Assembly (NCBI RefSeq): GCF_900102375.1
Contig: NZ_FNBO01000004.1
Coordinates: 62,001 to 126,000 of the forward strand
DNA from: Halorubrum xinjiangense
GTDB lineage: Archaea; Halobacteriota; Halobacteria; Halobacteriales; Haloferacaceae
Direction of reading: 5' to 3'
Length of the DNA: 64,000 nucleotides
Shown here: one piece after another, positions 26,196 through 34,717 of the stretch
Layout of the letters: each line of letters opens with the position of its first letter
Numbering within the stretch: the first letter of the stretch is position 1
The notes under the pieces: model-generated
The model's database searches: none
The model's input: the letters and a program-made list of their open reading frames with translations, nothing else
What the model was told of the DNA's origin: nothing
Position numbers and translations under genes: made by a program

Positions 26196-26661
26196 ATACG
26201 CTCTTTTCGAGCACCGTCTCGGTTTCGTGGCGGACGACGACGCGCTCCGGGACGGGGGCGTCGGCGAACGCGACGGCGACCGAGTACGGGTGGGGCTCGG
26301 CGACGTCCGAACAGACGTCGACGTCCGATTCGGGGTCGTCCTCGGAGACGATCCGGAGGCGGAGCGTCCCGTCGTCGAGCGTGGCCTCAAGCAGCGAGAC
26401 GCGTTCACAGCGGCGGGGTCCGTCGAGGAGCGATCCCGCCACGACCAGCCGCGGCGGGTCCTCGTCGAGCCGTCGACGAACCTCGGCGACGTCGTTCCCG
26501 CCGGACCCGGTGACGTCGAGGTCGCCGTCGTACTCGCGGCGGAAGGTCAGTTCGGCGCCGTCGATTTCTGTCGGGGCATCGGTCCACGGCGGGGTGGGAC
26601 AGCCGGCGAGCGAGGCGGTGCTGACGGCGGCCGCGGACGCGAGGAGGGCTCTGCGGCGCAT
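26194..26661 (-). CDS. Tat-exported lipoprotein, paralogue 1
   Basis: A 155-residue exported protein of unknown function. The signal peptide carries the twin-arginine start MRRRALLASAAAVS and a lipobox LAGC with Cys21, so it is folded before export and lipid-anchored. The mature part has two cysteines (RRCERV and VCSDVAE) that could form a disulfide, and ends in a pattern VPERVVVRHETETVLE shared with the next gene. Start at ATG 26661. It arose by tandem duplication with the gene at 26801. Confidence 0.8.
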   Translation of the reverse strand: MRRRALLASAAAVSTASLAGCPTPPWTDAPTEIDGAELTFRREYDGDLDVTGSGGNDVAEVRRRLDEDPPRLVVAGSLLDGPRRCERVSLLEATLDDGTLRLRIVSEDDPESDVDVCSDVAEPHPYSVAVAFADAPVPERVVVRHETETVLEKSV

Positions 26662-26800
26662 GTCGCGAGCCACGCGGAGCGCCGTGAAGTGTCTTGTGCG
26701 GTCCGGGTGGCGTCCGGAACGGGGTCGGTCGTCGGTCGGTCGACCCCTCGCGGACTCCGTTGGCGTCATCGCTCGTCGCGCTCGGTTGGAGCCGTTCTCC

Positions 26801-27262
26801 TCACGCGTCCGCCTCCAGCACCGTCTCCTCTCCGTGCCGGACGACGACCCGCTCCGGAACGGGCGCCTCGCTGAACGCGACGCCGACCTCGTAGGGGTGT
26901 CCCTCGCCGGCGTCGTTACAGGCGCTTATAAACGGCCGTTGCTCGACCGCAACCTCGATCGACAGGCGCTCGGCGGAGCGCCCTACATCGACCAGATTCA
27001 CCCGGTAGCACTCCTGTACGCCGCCCATCGCCATCCCTCTGATCAGGAGCCGAGGCGGCGCTCGATCGAACTCGGTGCGAAGTTCGACCCCGCCGAGCCT
27101 GTCGCTGTCGGCCGGATCGAACTCGCCGGTGTGTTCGCGGCGGAACGTCAGTTCAGCGCCGTCAAACTGTACGGCGGCGTCGCTCCACGGCGGCGTGGGA
27201 CAGCCCGCGAGCGAGGCGGTCGAGACGGCGGCTGCGGACGCGAGGAGGGCTCTGCGGCGCAT
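26801..27262 (-). CDS. Tat-exported lipoprotein, paralogue 2
   Basis: A 153-residue paralogue of the preceding gene. The first 28 residues are nearly the same (MRRRALLASAAAVSTASLAG and so on), with twin arginines and lipobox Cys21. The mature parts share GAELTFRRE, the two cysteines and EAPVPERVVVRHGEETVLE in part, but are otherwise diverged. The upstream DNA is also alike (GTGAAGTGTCTTGTGCG), so the duplicated unit included the promoter region. Function is unknown. Confidence 0.8.
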   Translation of the reverse strand: MRRRALLASAAAVSTASLAGCPTPPWSDAAVQFDGAELTFRREHTGEFDPADSDRLGGVELRTEFDRAPPRLLIRGMAMGGVQECYRVNLVDVGRSAERLSIEVAVEQRPFISACNDAGEGHPYEVGVAFSEAPVPERVVVRHGEETVLEADA

Positions 27263-27394
27263 GCCCGGAGCGACGCGAACGGGGGTGAAGTGTCTTGTGC
27301 GCCGGTCGGCGTGTGATTGAGCAGGTCGCGAGGAGCGGCCGGCCGCCACCGCCGCATCCGAAACCACTATCCCCGATCCGGCGAATTCCCAGAC

Positions 27395-27712
27395 ATGGAC
27401 TGGCCACACGACCCCGACGGCGAGCAGGGGAGCGAGGGCATGCGGCAGTACGGCCACGCCGTGCTCGCGAAGAAGATCGACGAGGAGGAAGACTTCCCGC
27501 TCACGGCCGCGGAGTACGTCGAGCAGTACGGCGACCACCCGATCCGGATCGACTTCGAGACGGTCGTCTCCGTCGCGGAGATCTTCGAGCACGTCGAAAA
27601 GGAGGAGTTCGCCGACTTCGTCGAGTTCCACCAGGAGCTCGGCCGGGTGATGCGCGAGAACGGCTACTGGTTCTACGAGGGCGCAGAGCAGTTCGTCGAC
27701 GGCAGCGCGTAA
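27395..27712 (+). CDS. Conserved haloarchaeal protein (DUF5785-like)
   Basis: A 105-residue soluble protein starting MDWPHDPDGEQGSEGMRQYG. The pattern PLTAAEYVEQYGDHPIRID followed by VEFHQELGRVMRENGYW appears in a family found throughout haloarchaea; I recall it as DUF5785 but cannot check. Its function is unknown. The start is ATG 27395; upstream codons lack family resemblance. A T run after the stop (27720-27724) may be the terminator. Confidence 0.75.
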   Translation: MDWPHDPDGEQGSEGMRQYGHAVLAKKIDEEEDFPLTAAEYVEQYGDHPIRIDFETVVSVAEIFEHVEKEEFADFVEFHQELGRVMRENGYWFYEGAEQFVDGSA

Positions 27713-27719
27713 TACGCGC

Positions 27720-27724
27720 TTTTT
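27720..27724 (+). terminator. Oligo-T terminator candidate
   Basis: TTTTT follows ACGCGC eight bases after the stop of the gene ending at 27712. Confidence 0.4.
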
Positions 27725-27765
27725 GAGTTCTGTGTGGTTCTTTTCGAGGTAGCTCTAGCCGCTCG

Positions 27766-28062
27766 CTTATAAATAGCTGACAGTGGATCGATGGCGAACA
27801 CCTCCAAAGCCCCAGCCACGAGGGCCGCGCACACTCGTTGCGCTCCTCGCTCGCGCTGCTCGCTGCGGTGCTTACGTCGTCTGCGCGGCCCTCGCGGCTG
27901 CCCCTTTGAGTCCCGCCCCGCACGGCACCGCAGCCTCGCGCCTCCCCAGCCTCGTCAGTCGCCTCCGCTTCGCTCCGGCGACTGACTCCCTCGCACGCGC
28001 TCCACGCGGCCGCCGAGGGCGGCCGCTCGGAGGCGCGCGCCACCGCAGTTCTATTTATAAAT
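27766..28062 (+). repeat. Structured intergenic element, copy 2
   Basis: Second copy of the roughly 300-nt element. It begins with CTTATAAATAG and ends with ATTTATAAATG. Conserved blocks CAAAGCCCCAGCC, GTGCTTACGTCG, TGCCCCTTTGAGTCCCGCC, CCTCCCCAGCCTCGTC and CGCGCCACCGCA occur in the same order as in copies 1 and 3. Stem A pairs 27814-27831 with 27882-27899 (17 of 18). Stem B pairs 27954-27963 with 27977-27986. Stem C has inner helix 28006-28014/28018-28026 and a weaker outer helix 27993-28000/28033-28040. No reading frame is conserved between copies. It lies upstream of the DgcN-like gene; the rest of the 27713-28167 gap holds only short flanking sequence. Confidence 0.87.
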
Positions 28063-28167
28063 GTCACAGTGATCGTTCGAGGTTCGTCCGATGGAATCGC
28101 CGCGGTCGAGTCGATCGCTCGACTGCCGCTCGACTCTTTTAAGAACGCCCGGGGCGAGCGACCCACC

Positions 28168-29226
28168 ATGGACCACGAGCGGATCGCCGTCCTCGCCCAC
28201 GAGAAGTTCCCCGACCGCGCGAAGACCGCCCTCGGCGTGCTGCGCTACGGCGACCAGGACGTCAGGGCCGTCCTCGACCGCGACTGCGCCGGCGACCGAG
28301 TGAGCGACCACGTCCCGGACGTCGCGGACGCGCCGATCGTCGAGTCGTTCGACGACGCGCACGCGGCCGCCGACGGCGACCTCGACGCCTTATATATCGG
28401 GATCGCGCCCATCGGCGGCGGCTTCGACGAGTCGTGGCGCTCGGACGTCGAGGCCGCGATCGAGGCCGGCTGCGACGTGGTGAGCGGCCTCCACTACTTC
28501 CTGAACGAGGACGAGGAACTAGCCGCGCTCGCGGACGAGCACGGCGTCGACCTCGTCGACGTGCGGAAGCCCGACGCCGACCTCACGGTCGCGACGGGCG
28601 CCTCGGGCGACGTCGACGCCGACGTGGTGTGCACGGTCGGCACCGACTGCTCGGTCGGGAAGATGACGGCCTCGCTGGAGATCGTTGCCGCCGCCCGCGA
28701 GCGCGGGATCGACGCCGCGTTCGTCCCCACCGGCCAGACCGGGATCATGATCGCCGGCTGGGGGAACCCGATCGACCGCGTCGTCTCAGACTTCACCGCC
28801 GGCGCGGTCGAGGAGATGCTCCTCGAGGTCGGCGACGACCACGACCTGCTCGTCGTCGAGGGGCAGGGGAGCATCGTCCACCCCGCCTACTCCGCGGTCA
28901 CCTGCGGCATCCTCCACGGGTCGATGGCGGACGGCCTCGTCCTCTGTCACGCCGCGGGCCGCGAGGTCGTCCACGGCTACGAGTCGTTCGATCTCCCGCC
29001 GCTCGCCGACTACGTCGACCTCTACGAGGGCCTGGCGGCGCCCGTCAACGAGGCGAGCGTCGTCGCCGGCGCGCTCAACACGAAAGACGTGGCCGACGAC
29101 GCGGCGGCCGCGGAGGCCGTGACCGACTTCGGCGACGAGGTCGGGGTCCCGGCCGCCGACCCGGTCCGGGACGGCGCAGACCGCATCGTGGACGGGATCG
29201 TCGACGCGGGGCTCGGCGGCGAATGA
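28168..29226 (+). CDS. dgcN: DUF1611 family protein, probable D-glutamate N-acetyltransferase DgcN
   Basis: A 352-residue cytosolic protein. The N-terminal domain is Rossmann-like; the second domain has a P-loop-like GTDCSVGKMTAS near residue 154, PTGQTGIMIAGWG near 192, VVEGQGSIVHPAYSAVT near 230. This is the DUF1611 family. In marine bacteria the member DgcN acetylates D-glutamate and acts with the racemase DgcA; here an enolase-superfamily epimerase follows with an ATGA overlap, the same pairing. The start is ATG 28168. That the haloarchaeal protein does the same reaction is inference from the pairing. Confidence 0.82.
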   Translation: MDHERIAVLAHEKFPDRAKTALGVLRYGDQDVRAVLDRDCAGDRVSDHVPDVADAPIVESFDDAHAAADGDLDALYIGIAPIGGGFDESWRSDVEAAIEAGCDVVSGLHYFLNEDEELAALADEHGVDLVDVRKPDADLTVATGASGDVDADVVCTVGTDCSVGKMTASLEIVAAARERGIDAAFVPTGQTGIMIAGWGNPIDRVVSDFTAGAVEEMLLEVGDDHDLLVVEGQGSIVHPAYSAVTCGILHGSMADGLVLCHAAGREVVHGYESFDLPPLADYVDLYEGLAAPVNEASVVAGALNTKDVADDAAAAEAVTDFGDEVGVPAADPVRDGADRIVDGIVDAGLGGE

Positions 29227-30269
29227 GCCTCCAGACCGAGTTCGAGCGCGTCTCGCTGCCGCTGGAGAACCCGTTCACCATCTCGCGGGGCACCCAGACC
29301 GAGGCCGAGAACGTGGTCGTTCGCGTCACCGACGACGCGGGGATGACCGGGATCGGCGGCGCGGCGCCGTCGGCCCACTACGGCGAGACGGCCGACACCG
29401 TGGCGGCTGTCATGCCGGACTTACTCGACGCCGTCGAGCGCGTCGGCGATCCCCACGCTGTCCGCGAGATCGAGGCCGAGCTGCGCGCGGTCGTGAACGG
29501 CAACCCTGCCGCCCGCTGTGCCGTCTCGATCGCCGTTCACGACCTCGCGGCGAAGCGGCTCGGCGTCCCCCTCTACCGCCTGTGGGGACTCGACCCGAGC
29601 GACGCGCCGAAGACCTCGTTCACGGTCGGCCTCGACGAGACCGACCGCGTGCGCGAGAAGACCGCGGACGCCGTCGAGGCGGGCTACGACGTGCTGAAGA
29701 TCAAGCTCGGCACGGACCGCGACCGGGAGCTGATCGACGCGGTCCGCGAGGCCGCGCCCGACGCCCGGCTGCGCGTCGACGCCAACGAGGCGTGGACGCC
29801 GAAGGAGGCCGTCCAGAAGAGCGCGTGGCTCGCCGACCGCGACGTGGAGTTCGTCGAACAGCCCGTCCCGGCGGAGAATCCCGAGGGGCTCCGCTACGTC
29901 TACGAGCGCTCCGAGCTCCCGATCGCCGCCGACGAGTCCTGCGTGACCGCGGCGGACGTGCCCGCGATCGCCGACCGCTGCGACATCGCGAACCTGAAGC
30001 TGATGAAGACCGGGAGCCTCTCCGAGGCGCGGCGACTGATCGCCGCCGCGCGGGCGCACGGGCTCGAAGTGATGTGCGGCTGTATGATCGAGTCGAACGC
30101 GTCGATCGCCGCGGCCGCGCAGCTCGCGCCCCTGCTGGACTACGCCGACGTCGACGGCTCGCTGCTGCTCGCCGACGACTCGTACGAGGGTATCGACCTC
30201 GCGGACGGCGAGATCCGCCTCGCCGAGCAGGACCGCGCGGGGACCGGCGCGCGCCCGGCGTCTGAGTGA
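29223..30269 (+). CDS. dgcA: Dipeptide epimerase family enzyme, probable N-acetyl-glutamate racemase DgcA
   Basis: An enolase-superfamily member of the muconate-lactonising subgroup. Catalytic Lys159 and Lys161 form the KxK motif in VLKIKLG, metal ligands are Asp186 (VDANEAW), Glu212 (EQP) and Asp237 (ADES), and a second basic residue is Lys262 in LMKTGS. Such enzymes epimerise dipeptides (L-Ala-D/L-Glu) or N-acylated amino acids. Coupling to the DUF1611 gene by ATGA overlap favours N-acetyl-D-glutamate to N-acetyl-L-glutamate. Length of 348 residues is usual. Confidence 0.87.
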   Translation: MSLQTEFERVSLPLENPFTISRGTQTEAENVVVRVTDDAGMTGIGGAAPSAHYGETADTVAAVMPDLLDAVERVGDPHAVREIEAELRAVVNGNPAARCAVSIAVHDLAAKRLGVPLYRLWGLDPSDAPKTSFTVGLDETDRVREKTADAVEAGYDVLKIKLGTDRDRELIDAVREAAPDARLRVDANEAWTPKEAVQKSAWLADRDVEFVEQPVPAENPEGLRYVYERSELPIAADESCVTAADVPAIADRCDIANLKLMKTGSLSEARRLIAAARAHGLEVMCGCMIESNASIAAAAQLAPLLDYADVDGSLLLADDSYEGIDLADGEIRLAEQDRAGTGARPASE

Positions 30270-30329
30270 GGTAAATCGGCGGGGACCGAGGGAGGCTGTG
30301 ACCGGAGAGCGGGGGACCGGAAACGGGCC

Positions 30330-31226
30330 TCAGTTCCGCGGCTCGTCGGCCTCGGACTCGGACTCCTCTAACTCGACGTCGAGCTCCTCGTCGAGGTCGG
30401 CGTCTCCGGAGCTGCCGTCGCCGTCTAAGTCGCTCTCTAAGTCGTCCGAGTCGATCTCTGCCTCGATGTCGGCCAGCTCGTCGTCGACCGCCTCGTCGCT
30501 AACGTCGGCGTCGCCGTTCGAGGACTCGCCTTTCCCAAGTTCCCCTTTCAGCGTCTCCAGCTCGGCGTCGACCTCGCTGTTGGTCGAGAGCCCTTCCAGC
30601 TCCCGGTCGATGCTGTCCTTGTCGGAGAGCGCGTCCTCGAAGGCGCCGGAGTCCTCCAGCTCGTCCATCGCCTCCGAGCGCGCCTCCATCTCCTCGGTGC
30701 GCTCCTCGGCGCGCTCGATGGAGCGGCTCACGTCCTCCATCTCGTCGCCGACGCCGGTCATCGCCTCCGAGACGCGGGTGGACGCCTCGGCCGCCTCGTA
30801 GCGGGCCTTCATCGTCTCCTTCTTGGTGCGGAACTCCTCGATGCGGTTCTGGAGCTTGTTCTTCTTCTCGACGAGCTGGTCTTGGGTGTCGTTCAGCTTC
30901 GCGATCTGCCCCTCCAGCTCTTCGATCTGGGCCATCTTCGACTTCTTCTTTTCGAGCGCCTTGCGCGCGAGGTCGTCGCGGTCCTGCTGGACCGCCTCGC
31001 GGGCCTGGCGGTTGTGCTTCTCGACGTTCTCTTCGAGCTTGCGCTTCTGGATTTCAAGGCGCTTCTTCTGGGTCGTCAGGTCGGCGATCCCCTGTTTGAC
31101 GTCCTGAAGTTCGTCGCGCATCTGTTCGTACGAGTAGTCGAGCGACTCCGTCGGGTCCTCCGCCCGGTTGAGGAGGGCGTTCACCTTCGAGCGGATGACG
31201 TAGGAGGCGCGCGAGAGGATTCCCAT
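30330..31226 (-). CDS. pspA: PspA/IM30 family membrane-stress protein
   Basis: A peripheral membrane protein of the ESCRT-III-like PspA family, which protects or remodels membranes. The N-terminus MGILSRASYVIRSKVNALLNRAEDP is the amphipathic helix zone; residues about 30-175 form a long coiled coil rich in Lys, Glu and Gln. The last 80 residues are an extremely acidic, Asp/Ser-rich tail ending EADEPRN, which is longer than in bacterial PspA. No pspBC or regulator is adjacent. It is divergent from the sugar isomerase gene. Confidence 0.9.
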   Translation of the reverse strand: MGILSRASYVIRSKVNALLNRAEDPTESLDYSYEQMRDELQDVKQGIADLTTQKKRLEIQKRKLEENVEKHNRQAREAVQQDRDDLARKALEKKKSKMAQIEELEGQIAKLNDTQDQLVEKKNKLQNRIEEFRTKKETMKARYEAAEASTRVSEAMTGVGDEMEDVSRSIERAEERTEEMEARSEAMDELEDSGAFEDALSDKDSIDRELEGLSTNSEVDAELETLKGELGKGESSNGDADVSDEAVDDELADIEAEIDSDDLESDLDGDGSSGDADLDEELDVELEESESEADEPRN

Positions 31227-31396
31227 ATCCCGTCATACGCGTTCCACCCGTTAAAACCTCATGCGGTTCGCGGCGGAGCGACGCGGTTCGCGGCGGAACG
31301 CGTAGCGGCGGCCGGCGGACGCGGTCAGCGACGGACGGGGGCAGCCCCGTCTGCGCTTCCTGAAGGCTTATGCGGAGCGTCGATGTATCCCCCCGC

Positions 31397-32368
31397 ATGG
31401 ACATCGGCGTGCTAACGGTTCCCTTGGGCGGCGAACCGATCGACGACGCGGCCGCGTACCTCGACGGTATCGGCGTCGACGCCGTCGAACTCGGCGTCGG
31501 CGGCTGGCCCGGCGAGGACCACGTGGACCGCGAGGCGCTCATCGGCGACGAGACGGCGCGCGACGAACTGCTCGGGTTGCTCGACGACCACGGGCTCCGG
31601 ATCTCCGCGCTGGCGACGCACAACAACCCGCTCCATCCGGACGAGGGGCGGGCCGCGGCGGCCGACCGCGAACTGCGCGAGGCGATCGAGTTGGCCGACC
31701 AGTTGGGGGTCGAGACTGTCACCTGCTTCTCCGGGCTCCCCGCGGGCGCACCCGGCGACTCGACGCCGAACTGGGTGACCGCGCCGTGGCCGACCGAGCA
31801 CGCCGACGCGCTCGACTACCAGTGGGACGAGGTCGCGATTCCCTACTGGCGCGACCTGGCGGAACACGCCGAGCGTCACGGTGTCGACGTGGCGATCGAG
31901 ATGCACCCGAACATGCTGGTGTACGAGCCGACCGGGATGCTCGCGCTCCGGGAGGCAACCAACGACCGGATCGGGGCCAACTTCGACCCCTCGCACCTCT
32001 ACTGGCAGGGGATCGACGTGACGGAGGCGATCCGCTTTCTGGGCGAGCGCGACGCGATCCACCATTTCCACGCGAAGGACACCAAGGTGTACGACGCGAA
32101 GGCCCGCGTGAAAGGCGTCCTCGACACGACGGGGTACGCCGAGGAGGCCGACCGTTCGTGGCTGTTCCGCTCGATCGGCTACGGCCACGGCGAGGGCCAC
32201 TGGAAGGACGTGGTCTCGACGCTTCGGATGGTCGGCTACGAGGGCGCGCTGTCGATCGAACACGAGGACTCGCTCACGTCGTCGCGCGAGGGGTTAGAGA
32301 AGGCCGTCGACGTGCTCGACCGCGCCGTCTTCGAGACGGAGCCGGGCGACGCCTACTGGGCAGAGTGA
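31397..32368 (+). CDS. Sugar phosphate isomerase/epimerase (TIM barrel)
   Basis: A xylose-isomerase-like TIM-barrel enzyme of 323 residues. Metal-binding residues are visible as Glu in VAIEMHPNM, Asp and His in NFDPSHLYWQG, His in HFHAKDTKV, and Glu in LSIEHEDSL. Such enzymes isomerise or epimerise sugars or inositol derivatives. The oxidoreductase at 32893 is of a type often paired with these, suggesting a shared sugar or polyol pathway. Start at ATG 31397. Confidence 0.87.
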   Translation: MDIGVLTVPLGGEPIDDAAAYLDGIGVDAVELGVGGWPGEDHVDREALIGDETARDELLGLLDDHGLRISALATHNNPLHPDEGRAAAADRELREAIELADQLGVETVTCFSGLPAGAPGDSTPNWVTAPWPTEHADALDYQWDEVAIPYWRDLAEHAERHGVDVAIEMHPNMLVYEPTGMLALREATNDRIGANFDPSHLYWQGIDVTEAIRFLGERDAIHHFHAKDTKVYDAKARVKGVLDTTGYAEEADRSWLFRSIGYGHGEGHWKDVVSTLRMVGYEGALSIEHEDSLTSSREGLEKAVDVLDRAVFETEPGDAYWAE

Positions 32369-32802
32369 GGATCCGGCCCGAGGTCGTCGAGCAGCGTCTC
32401 CCCGTAGAGGTGGTCGGGTCCGGAACGGAACGCTCGGGGGCGCTTCCACGTCGCGCGTAGTTCGGCGCCGGAGTCGGGCTCGACGAACGAGAACGCCTCC
32501 CGATCGTATGGCCAGTCCTCGACGATGGTCGCTTCGTAGACGCGCCAGACCTCGTGGTGACGCCTCTCCTCGTGGTCGAAGACGCGCTCGTAGGTCCCGA
32601 GCGGCGAGACGTCGTCGAGAGCGACGCCCAGCTCCTCGTCGAACTCGCGGCGGAGGGCGTCCTCGCTGTGCTCGCCGAACTCGACGCCGCCGCCGAGCAG
32701 CCGGAAGTTCCGGCCGCCCGCGTCGTTGCGTCCGACGGCCTGGACCAGCAGCTCCTCGCCCCGTCGGACCGCACCGAGCGTCACGACGCGTATCTCGCGC
32801 AC
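32353..32802 (-). CDS. NUDIX hydrolase
   Basis: A 149-residue hydrolase of nucleoside diphosphate-linked compounds. The Nudix box is seen around residues 42-64: GGVEFGEHSEDALRREFDEE followed by LG, matching Gx5Ex7REUxEExGU. The protein starts VREIRVVTLGAV; the GTG at 32802 is the likely start because upstream codons lose family pattern. The C-terminus overlaps the end of the isomerase gene by 16 bases in convergent fashion. Substrate unknown. Confidence 0.82.
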   Translation of the reverse strand: MREIRVVTLGAVRRGEELLVQAVGRNDAGGRNFRLLGGGVEFGEHSEDALRREFDEELGVALDDVSPLGTYERVFDHEERRHHEVWRVYEATIVEDWPYDREAFSFVEPDSGAELRATWKRPRAFRSGPDHLYGETLLDDLGPDPHSAQ

Positions 32803-32892
32803 GGACTCCGATCGCGGCGTCGGGGCAAAACCGCACCGGTTCGACCCCGGGAACACCCCACACTCAAGGCCCGGTACGGAGAACACCGAGCC

Positions 32893-34017
32893 ATGACACT
32901 CCGCATCGGCGTCCTGGGGTATCGGTTCATGGGCAAGGCGCACGCGAACGCGATGGCGCGGCTCCCGATGTTCTTCCCGGACGCGCCCGATATCGAGCGC
33001 CACACGCTCGTCGGGCGCGACGAGGCGGCGCTCGCGGACGCGGCCGAGCGGTTCGGCTTTACCCACACCGCGACCGACTGGGAGGCCGCGCTCGACGAGG
33101 TCGACGTCTTCTACAATCTCGGGCCGAACCACGTCCACGCGGAGCCGTCGATCGCAGCCCTTGAAGCCGGGATCCCAGTCCTCTGTGAGAAGCCGCTCGC
33201 GCCGACGCTAGCGGAGGCGGCGGCGATGCGCGACGCGGCGGCCGCGGCGGACGTGCCCGCGGGCACCGCGTTCAACTACCGGTTCGTCCCCGCGATCCGG
33301 TACGCGAAAGGGCTGATCGAGGACGGCGAGCTCGGCGAGATCCGCCAGGTCCGCGGGCGGTACCTCCAAGACTGGCTCGTCGACCCCGAGGCGCCGTGGG
33401 CGTGGCGGATGGACGCCGAGATGGCGGGGTCAGGCGCGCTCGGCGACCTCGGCGCGCACACGATCGACCTCGCGAGCTTCCTCGTCGGCGACGCGGTCGG
33501 CGGGATCGACCGCGTCTCCGGACAGCTGACGACGTTCGTCGACGAGCGGCCCGTCTACGACGACGAGGGGGAGATCGAGGAGTACCGCGACGTGACGGTC
33601 GACGACGCCTACGGCGCGCAGGTCGCCTACGAGTCGGGGGCGACCGGGAGCTTCGAGGCCAGCCGGGTCGCCGAGGGGCACAAGAACGACCACACGATCG
33701 CGGTCCACGGGACGAAGGGGAGCCTGAAGTTCTCCTTAGAACGGCTCAACGAACTCGAAGTGCTGCGCGAGGGGAACCGCGGCTACGAGACGGTGCTGGT
33801 CACCCAGGAGTCGGACCCCTACGTCGACCGCTGGTGGCCCCCCGGCCACGTTATCGGGTGGGAACACACGTTCGTCCACGAGGACTACGAGTTCCTCTCG
33901 GCGGTCGCCGAGGGAGGGGCGTTCGAGCCGTCGTTCGAGGACGGGTACGAGGTCCAGCGCGTCCTCGAGGCGATCGAGCGCGCCGACGAGCGCGGCGAGT
34001 GGGTCGCGGTCGAGTGA
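32893..34017 (+). CDS. Gfo/Idh/MocA family sugar oxidoreductase
   Basis: An NAD(P)-dependent dehydrogenase of 374 residues acting on a sugar, inositol or similar ring. The Rossmann motif GVLGYRFMGKAHANAMA is at residues 6-22, CEKPLAPTLAEA near 99 marks the family, and GSGALGDLGAHTIDLASFL near 180 contains the catalytic Asp/His pair. Placed after the sugar isomerase; a minus-strand Nudix gene lies between them. Confidence 0.9.
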   Translation: MTLRIGVLGYRFMGKAHANAMARLPMFFPDAPDIERHTLVGRDEAALADAAERFGFTHTATDWEAALDEVDVFYNLGPNHVHAEPSIAALEAGIPVLCEKPLAPTLAEAAAMRDAAAAADVPAGTAFNYRFVPAIRYAKGLIEDGELGEIRQVRGRYLQDWLVDPEAPWAWRMDAEMAGSGALGDLGAHTIDLASFLVGDAVGGIDRVSGQLTTFVDERPVYDDEGEIEEYRDVTVDDAYGAQVAYESGATGSFEASRVAEGHKNDHTIAVHGTKGSLKFSLERLNELEVLREGNRGYETVLVTQESDPYVDRWWPPGHVIGWEHTFVHEDYEFLSAVAEGGAFEPSFEDGYEVQRVLEAIERADERGEWVAVE

Positions 34018-34079
34018 GTGATTGCGGTCGAGTAAGCGTCGCGGGCGGACGTCACCCCTAGTCCTCGTCCGTCTCGCCG

Positions 34080-34547
34080 TCAGACGCCGACCCCGCCGCC
34101 GGGCGTGCTGCCGCCGTTCTCCTCGCTCCACTCGTCGATCGCGGAGTCCTCGCCGTCGTAGCTGCCGAGCGTCTCGCGGTTGTCGAACGCCACCGGCTCC
34201 CAGACGACCTCGAAGTCCTCGTTGCCGGTCGCGTTCGGGACGGGGACCCGATCGCCGGGCCTGACGACGCCGTCGCCGGGCCACGCGCCGAACTGGACGT
34301 TCCCGTCCGGGTCCTCGCCGCGGACGTACAGCTCCTCGGCCGGGACCGGCTCGGGGCCGAGCGCGACGACCACGATGTCGCCGTCCTCCTGTTGGCCCTC
34401 GAACTCGGCGTCCGGCGGGGCGACGTTGTCGATGAGGCCGAACACCGCCGCGCCGACGATGGCGAGCAGTAACACGACGACCCCGACGAGCAGTCCCGTC
34501 CCCGCCAGCGGGGTGAACCCTCGCTCGTCGTCTCGGAACGCGGCCAT
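34080..34547 (-). CDS. Archaeal type IV pilin-like protein
   Basis: A 155-residue exported subunit. The short charged leader MAAFRDDERGFTPL is followed by a hydrophobic helix GTGLLVGVVVLLLAIVGAAV, the class III-like signal of haloarchaeal pilins (DUF1628 type) cut by the prepilin peptidase near the G-F bond. The mature domain is acidic and beta-rich with a Gly-rich tail. It may form part of a surface filament or minor pilin. It is a single gene. Confidence 0.85.
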   Translation of the reverse strand: MAAFRDDERGFTPLAGTGLLVGVVVLLLAIVGAAVFGLIDNVAPPDAEFEGQQEDGDIVVVALGPEPVPAEELYVRGEDPDGNVQFGAWPGDGVVRPGDRVPVPNATGNEDFEVVWEPVAFDNRETLGSYDGEDSAIDEWSEENGGSTPGGGVGV

Positions 34548-34717
34548 TCGACCGACACTCAGACGGGGCCGATATAAGGGTTTCCGCGCCGCGTATCAGC
34601 CTTGATAAGTTTCCGTGCGAGCGGTGCGGGCCCCCGGACCGGGCGGGATTCGCGCGAAGCGGACCGAACCGGAAACGGGTTATTCCGCGCGGCCGAACTC
34701 CGCCCGTGACGTCTCGG

